From Nymphaea colorata (Eukaryota; Streptophyta; Magnoliopsida; Nymphaeales; Nymphaeaceae): a stretch of 64,000 nucleotides of DNA. Numbering within the stretch: position 1 is the stretch's first letter; every line of letters starts with the position of its first letter. Both the position numbers and the translations under genes were made by a program. Below the pieces are notes generated by a model that worked only from the letters and a program-made list of their open reading frames with translations, did not search any database and was not told the origin of the DNA. This document shows positions 57,001 through 64,000 of the stretch, in pieces. Where the stretch lies: assembly GCF_008831285.2 (NCBI RefSeq), contig NC_045140.1:4815528-4879527 (forward strand). Direction: 5' to 3'.

Positions 57001-57489
57001 CACTGGTCACCAGCACGATTATCTACAAAATCAAGCAGGTCCCACTTGAACGCAAAAATTGTGCATCAAAAGAGCCCGCGTGGCGTCATTCAAACTAAAA
57101 CATCACGGACGCGAAGAATTTCTAGTTTCTCCGACTGAATGACGACAAGAAGGAGAAATGAAGAAAAAATGAATAGACACTCACGGGAAGGCGACGACCT
57201 TCACACCGTCGAAGCGGAAAGGGCAGATAGCAAACTGGAAGAGCTGGAATCTCTCCGCCGCGTCCTTCGCTTTGCTGTAGGCCGTCTCGGCAGTGTCAAT
57301 GGGAAGAATCCGGCGCCACGGAGAAGAGTAAAGCCCCGATTTCTGAGTGGAGATGGAAATGAAATCGGCGTCGCGAATGCGCTCCTTCACCTCCCCCAGG
57401 AGGGAATCGAAGTTCGACCGCACCACCTGCTTCACCCTCCATTCCTTCGTGCTCCTGCTGCAGAAACCCCTCCGCAGTCTCGGCCACAT
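51041..57489 (-). CDS. PARN-like protein (poly(A)-specific ribonuclease family, plant type)
   Basis: Coding exons on the minus strand: 57489-57185, 55520-55390, 55233-55045, 54958-54846, 53779-53663, 53253-53139, 53038-52823, 51693-51041. They total 1839 bases, 612 residues, with all junctions GT-AG and in phase, close to the size of the Arabidopsis PARN-like protein. Family marks: RSNF (24-27), ILPIDTAETAYSKAKDAAER (61-80), YNFHLFPRDEL (103-113), GFDFNTCIYDGISYLSR (134 on), and GLKAATY with VCKLGLWE near the C-terminus. In active PARN the exonuclease site needs four acids plus His. Here the first two acidic positions read Ser47 and Gln49 (FISISTQKSG), only Asp324 (NCLND) is visible, and the HxxGYDA block is missing. 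A nuclease activity is therefore doubtful. The Arg-rich N-terminus (MWPRLRRGFCSR) could be an organellar presequence. The AT-rich introns carry two repeat copies. Confidence 0.93.
51905..52680. repeat. Long element with TATCGTAC/ACGATAC termini (PARN-like intron 7)
   Basis: The left end carries repeated gtatcgtatcacgtatcggt and taacgtattg phrases. The right end carries cgcatgtatcgtacaataca, repeated, and cgatacatgggtgtaa. The two ends enclose an AT-rich core. It resembles the GTACGG-type inverted-repeat family in design, but is longer and its motif differs. Confidence 0.5.
52128..52153. repeat. (CATCATT)n short tandem repeat
   Basis: Nearly four units of a 7-bp repeat, attcatc, inside the long element of PARN-like intron 7. 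Confidence 0.9.
53338..53645. repeat. GGTGAGGTTTTTCTCGG family repeat, copy 5, inverted (PARN-like intron 5)
   Basis: The left end is tgtcacggatattgtgaaat. The right end, reverse-complemented, is tgtcacaaatttcattctta, followed by aatatcggtgaggtttttct. It is the same design as the copies in CNX1 introns 1 and 3, in opposite orientation. Confidence 0.65.
56019..56045. repeat. (GT)n microsatellite
   Basis: About 13 GT units in PARN-like intron 1. Confidence 0.9.
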
Positions 57490-58939
57490 GCTCGGGGTTT
57501 AGGGCTTAAGGACGCTGCAATTTCCAGAAGTCTTTGTGCCGGTTAGGAAGCGCGGAGAGAAGTTTAGTTTGTGGAAATGTTCCTTTCAGGGCTTCTCAAT
57601 TGGAAAAGCATAGCACTTCTAGCTGTCTCTTTAAATGCCGTTTTTTACATAAAATTTGCAAAGAAGAACTTATCGCCAACTTTTTAATGGATTTGTGGAT
57701 TTCTCCATTGAAATTTATACTGGAAAATATTTCGGCCACTTTAATGGATCTGTGGATTTTTCCATTCGAATTTAGACTCAAAAAATACTTCGGTTTCTTA
57801 ATCATGTTCAACTAATGCATTGTATCGGATGCTATAATTAGACAAAAATCAAGATGGCCGAAGGATTTCAGCTTCTCACTTTCGATAACCTCAAAAACAA
57901 TATGTATATATATATATATATATATTACGTAATCTGAACATATTACCTTATTTCTTATTTTATGCATTTAAAAAAAATAAATTTTAAATTTGTCTATTAA
58001 GTGAAAAGTTGAAAACACGCTTATATCGAAGTTGTGTCCTATGGCCAAAGGTAAGGATCAATCTGATAGGTATAGGCCGAGATGCATAGCCATATTGATA
58101 TCATTGAAAAATATCCTTGTTCATCCCATGGAAGCTAGTGCTTTTGAAGAAGCATGAACTATGAGGATTTAAAAACGAAGGGTCTAATTTAACAGGAGGC
58201 CCAAACTCAAGTTCATGCATTGCAAGTCAGATGGGAGGGGACCTGATTCGATATCAGTGGAGTCTGAGATGCAAAATTCACAAATCCATGGTATAATTTA
58301 TATAACTTTCAAACATACAAATTTGTATTATTGTTAATATAAAGGATTTGAAAACTTAAAATTTAAAAGTGTAAAGTTTTAGATACCAAAAATTTTCCAA
58401 AATAGTAGACGATATTGCTAGCATGTAATACCAGCTAGTAACTGGGTAGGCGCAGGCTGATGTAGGCCATTGGCAGCACTAGGCCACAAAAAAGTTGTTT
58501 TATTTTTACATTGATACCAACCAAATTTTCATTTATTTTTGATATACAAGTATCCTTAAAGTTTAAAAAATAACTAAATTAATAATTGGTGTATAGCCCA
58601 AATTTATTTATTTATTTATATATAAGTATCCTTTAAAGCTTAAAACATAAATAAATTAATAATTGGCGCCTTCAGCAAAAAAAAAATGGCTCCGCTACGA
58701 GGGGCTTTCCATGTCACGCGTTTAATATGGGAAGACATGTTCCTGCATTTTAAGACAATGACATTTTGGTAATTTTAATTGGTGGGGGATTTTTTTTTTA
58801 TATTTCACTTTTGCCCTTATAGGAATGGTCTACCATTTAATCAGTAAGCGCATTTTGGTTATTTCAAGATAACAACACACGGTCTCCTGTTAGGGGCCAC
58901 AACATATAACATGATCGGCTCCGGCACTGGTTCATGCAT
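57490..58939. other. Upstream region of the PARN-like gene
   Basis: It should contain the promoter and 5'UTR of the minus-strand PARN-like gene. No clear TATA box can be assigned. The frames at 57534-57815 read hydrophobic or repetitive peptides and are not convincing. Near 58440-58690 the DNA resembles a decayed repeat, with an internal tandem duplication. Confidence 0.4.
58546..58668. repeat. Imperfect ~75-bp tandem duplication
   Basis: The block caagtatccttaaagtttaa...ctaaattaataattggtg (from about 58546) recurs as taagtatcctttaaagctta...ataaattaataattggcg (from about 58622). Confidence 0.75.
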
Positions 58940-59006
58940 AAGATTTTTAAATTCTGGCCGGATTAGTCATAATCATCGACTAATCCGGTCAGAATTTAAA
59001 AACCTT
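58940..59006. repeat. 67-bp hairpin-forming inverted repeat (29-bp arms)
   Basis: Arms 58940-58968 and 58978-59006 pair at 27 of 29 positions around the loop ATAATCATC. The core of the arm is CTGGCCGGATTAGTC. It lies about 100 bp before the copia fragment at 59105. Confidence 0.9.
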
Positions 59007-59039
59007 ACGGAGGAAACTTCGCTTTTACTGACCCAATAA

Positions 59040-59105
59040 GAACTATAGACTTTGCTTTTCCAATGTTGGTGACTGAAGAACCTTTGAGTAGATAATAACA
59101 AAGCT
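59040..59105 (+). repeat. Inverted copy of the PARN-like last-exon-derived repeat
   Basis: Reverse-complemented, it reads ttattatctactcaaaggtt then cttcagtcaccaacattgga and aaagc. This is about 90 percent identical to the degenerate PARN-like duplicate at 50960-51010, and is therefore in opposite orientation to it. Confidence 0.65.
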
Positions 59106-59890
59106 AGAGAAAGATGGCACAAAGCCACAAACGTCTTGGGCATCCATTGGCTCACATACTTAGATGTTTATTTCCTAACTGCTCTTACGATAGTCATGTA
59201 TGTGATGTCTGTCATTTTGCTAAGATGACTAGACCGAAATTTTCATTTTCAGATAGCGTTACCGATGCACCATTTGAACTTATTCATTCAAATAGCATTA
59301 CTTCTGTCTATTGCCTGCAATTACAATTGGAGTCTTCACTAGTTAGATGTTAAAAATACCTTCTTACAAAGAGACTTAGAAGATGAGATATTATACATCA
59401 TCCTGAGTTATGTATAGATGGAAACGATCTCCTAAAGCTTGGTACTTGAAACTTAGCAGAATGCTTGAGAAAATTGGATCCCAAAGATGTCACTCCAATA
59501 ATACTCTCTTTGTCAAGAGAGAAGGTAAAAAGGTCACTATGATTCTGATTCATGTCGATGTTATCGTATTAATAGGAAATGACGCAGAATCCATTTGGAC
59601 GACCCAAGTACTTTCTTAGTATTGAAGTTGCCCTGTCAAAAAAAAGAAGGCATTTTCTTGTGCTGAATAAAATATGTTTTAGACATTTTAAAGGAGACTG
59701 GGAAGATTAATGTCTGGCCTGCAGACACTCCTATTGACTCGAACTTGAATGTGAGTTCGTGCGAACCTGAAGTTGATACAGGGAGGCTTCAATGTCTGGT
59801 AGGTAAGTTCATATACCTTACTCGACCTGACTTGCTATGCTTAATGTCACCAGATGATATATGCAAAGCCCCAGAGTATCTCATATGAAG
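59105..59890 (+). mobile_element. Internally deleted copia pol remnant
   Basis: The pre-integrase/integrase start (SHKRLGHPLAHILRCLFPNC, CDVCHFAKMTRPKF, FELIHSN) jumps at about 59300 directly to mid-RT (LQLDVKN.FLQRDLEDE in another frame, then KAWYLKLSRMLEKIG, CHSNNTLFVKREGKKVT). From 59620 a degraded RT-end/RNase H connection follows with several stops. The integrase core and first half of RT are deleted. No LTR is recognised on either side. Confidence 0.85.
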
Positions 59891-62390
59891 GTGATTGACC
59901 TTCCTTTGTCAATGGCCTGTAATATTTATGCACTATATCAAGGCTTGTATGGCATATGGTGTGAGAGAATAATTTAACCCTGGTGAGATCCACAAACACA
60001 ATATCTGTGTTTGATCTTGATCCTGCCCCTGAAATCTTGTCTTCCATTGGCTAGTAGATTTTCTTGTTCCTCTGTACGTGTCTGTATATCTCTATTTCTT
60101 GTTTTTAATGCGCTTACTCTAGCTGTACAGTTTGGTTTAATAAAAGGTGGGAGGCCATCCTCCTGCCGGTATGTTTCGGCAAAACTTCACCGTCCATGCA
60201 CCCCTAAACCAAATGAGGTCAAATATGTAACAAAACATTCAAACTATTTTAAGGCCATAACACTGTTTTTCAGGAAAAGTGGAGTTCAAGGCTACCTGGA
60301 CAGATGTTATTTCTCAAAGGATTTTTAGCCTATCAATTTTTTATTGAATTAAAGAAGGTTAGGAGCTCAAATTTGTATGCATCTTTATTTTACATAATCT
60401 AATATCTCACTTTCAAATGTATATGAGCAGTATCAATATATGACGGGGTTACCTGATATTATAATCATCATTGATCCGCAAGAAGAATGTGTAGCCCTTC
60501 GAGAATGCGTCACTTTGTGTATTCCAATTATTTGTTTAATCGATACAAATTGCGATCCAGATCTCGCAATGTTCCGATTTCAGTCATTGATTACGATATA
60601 GCTTGACATAGCTTCCATCCAATTCATTCTAGGATCCCCAGTTTATCAGGGACCAATATCACGGATCAAGTAACACAAGCACATACAAGAGAAGAAGCCA
60701 GCACCACTGTCGTGTGAAGACCTCAAAAGATCAAGATGGATGAAGCCATTTGTGGACCATCCCAAGATGTCGTTATCTCCAAGACAGGTGGCCTTTATAC
60801 GGTGGCAGATCGCACCAAGACAATGGTGCAGGTACTTTTCCATTGTATGGCTTCCATTTTTCTTGCTATCAGTAGAGGAGCAATCGTCTCAACTTATTTC
60901 TCGATCAACTTTCGGAACTGTGTCCTTATAAGGCAGACAGAGGGTGCAGGCTTTCTCCATAACCTCTGCCCTTTTCTTCCATCACCCCTCTTTTCGTAAC
61001 CCTTCAAAACAGCTTCTTCTTACCATCTGTGCACAACGTCTCCTGAAAGCACCACCTGTCGAAGAGGATATTGGAAGGAAAAGAGGTATGTATATTTCTG
61101 CTTGTGCTTCCACGCATGTCTGTGTATGCAGCATGCATGTGCATGCTTGTTCACAATATGAGTTCTTCTATAGTGCTAAGCCACTATCATATCATCAATA
61201 GAGGACAGAAAGAGATAGATGATGATGTCTAATCATGCAAGACTATGCCAAGCATGAACTTGCCTACAAAAAGGGAAAAAGAGAATTTAATAGTTTTTAC
61301 TTTCCTATTCTTTACTCATTTTTTTTTAACCTTCCGCAAATTCTTAACTTCACTCGATTCATCATAGAAAGAAAGAATCGTAGTTTTAGCTTTTTCATAT
61401 AAAGATAAATTGGCCTCACCTCATCCGTCAGGAGCTCATGATCAGCCAGATGACGGGGCTTCACGATTTGTTAGCTTGTAGCGAATCCTCCCGGCTCAAA
61501 GCCCAGCCCTGGGCAAAACCTCAAAGGCTTCACTGAGATAAAAACCTCCAAAGCACAGATAAATGAAGGGAGATATTCCATTGGCCTACCCCAGCAGAAA
61601 GATGAGAACAGGACAACTGAAAAAAAAAAAAGGGAAGCAAGAATAACTTCTTTCTTATACTTCTGCTACAAGACCTTGCAGTTTGGTTTTCAAGGTTCTC
61701 GTTAGATTGTCCCTTTCTTGTTCTCATGTACTTCATGCTAAATTCCCTCCATCCTTGCTCTGAATAATCATAAAAAATGTCAACGTATAATTTAGACATT
61801 CCTGCAGGTAGGGCAGATGTTACGCAGCTGAAGCTCAAGGTGATCTTTGAACAAAAGACAATCGAAGCAGTAGAATTTGAACCATAAAAACCCGCTGCAC
61901 CAAGCTTATTCTTTAAAGAAAGAAAAAAAAAGGTGTTGTCTAGAAAACAGGTTTTAAACACACCGTTCGTAAATAAAAGGACTTTCAACTACTGCTGCTG
62001 CGACTGTGAATACCTGTGGATATATTACAGTATGTTACTATTTGAAGAGCATTCAAGCCAAGCTACATCGAACATCCTAAAACAACAACATGCATCTCAT
62101 ATTATCAACATTAAAGCATTCGTCATGCATACGATGAGCACAACATTCTCGAAGCATGATCTTATACATATCATTCCAGTAAAGGTTAATGATATTATCA
62201 AGCTTCGGCAAAGATCAAGAGAGGAGAATAGGATCAAAAGTCTAGAAACATTACAAGACTACAAGCCGAGAAAGAGGAGAAATCCTGAAACTGAGACGGA
62301 AACTTAAGGCTACGCATTTTGGTGAAGCTGTTAGGTAATTCCAGTTATTTAGGACCAATATAAAAGCCAATGAAACATGGGCAAGCGTTT
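59891..62390. other. Intergenic region between the copia remnant and IDI
   Basis: No recognised gene. Frames at 60011-60328, 60736-60999 and 61530-61988 show no family features. The part adjoining 62390 should hold the 3'UTR of IDI on the minus strand. Confidence 0.4.

Positions 62391-64000
<1,610 letters not shown>

Noticed and set aside
60736-60999. Overlapping plus-strand frames around 60.7-61.0 kb
   Set aside because: Several registers are open at once and none shows protein family features.

Overview
The window is plant nuclear DNA. It carries interrupted genes with spliceosomal introns, diverged Ty1/copia and Ty3/gypsy retrotransposons, small inverted-repeat elements and long AT-rich introns. 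The protein family members recognised (CNX1 with fused E and G domains, a plant PARN-like protein, plant-type IPP isomerase, ALA2-type flippase, spinster-like transporter, PLS-class PPR) all point to a land plant, most likely an angiosperm. The species cannot be named from the sequence alone.

Three genes appear functional, all on the minus strand. (1) IPP isomerase (IDI), of which only the last three exons (62391-63066) lie in the window. (2) A PARN-like gene, 51041-57489, with 8 coding exons whose phases join perfectly into 612 codons. (3) CNX1, 21139-48433, with 13 coding exons that join in phase into 658 codons. CNX1 is the centrepiece: a 27.3-kb gene with a 2.0-kb coding sequence. Its large introns hold a full-structure copia element, a probable solo LTR, several MITE-like repeats, a PPR pseudogene and other exon-like fragments, all without breaking an exon. 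Intron 2 appears to be a GC-AG intron.

Layout, left to right: 1-3.2 kb, low-complexity and unassigned DNA with a 75-bp near-perfect palindrome; 3.2-6.3 kb, the 3' half of a Ty3 chromovirus inserted into the gag of an antisense copia element (6.3-6.9 kb); 7-9.9 kb, unassigned; 9.9-11.5 kb, an ALA2-type P4-ATPase gene fragment with a nonsense codon, a frameshift and a lost splice acceptor; 13.4-15.6 kb, a spinster-like transporter fragment with one exon tandemly duplicated; 15.7-17.6 kb, an antisense copia remnant; 17.6-21.1 kb, unassigned; 21.1-49.1 kb, CNX1 with its 5'UTR; 49.1-51.0 kb, intergenic; 51.0-57.5 kb, PARN-like; 57.5-62.4 kb, intergenic with a copia remnant and a 29-bp-arm hairpin; 62.4-64 kb, IDI.

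The three genes do not form a pathway: molybdenum cofactor synthesis, an RNA-related PARN-fold protein and isoprenoid synthesis. They simply share orientation. No clearly new biological system was found. The most notable signals are the TE-inflated but intact CNX1 with a GC donor, the apparently catalytically dead PARN paralogue, two families of inverted-repeat elements seeded through these introns, and clusters of same-strand gene fragments that look like transduplicated genes.
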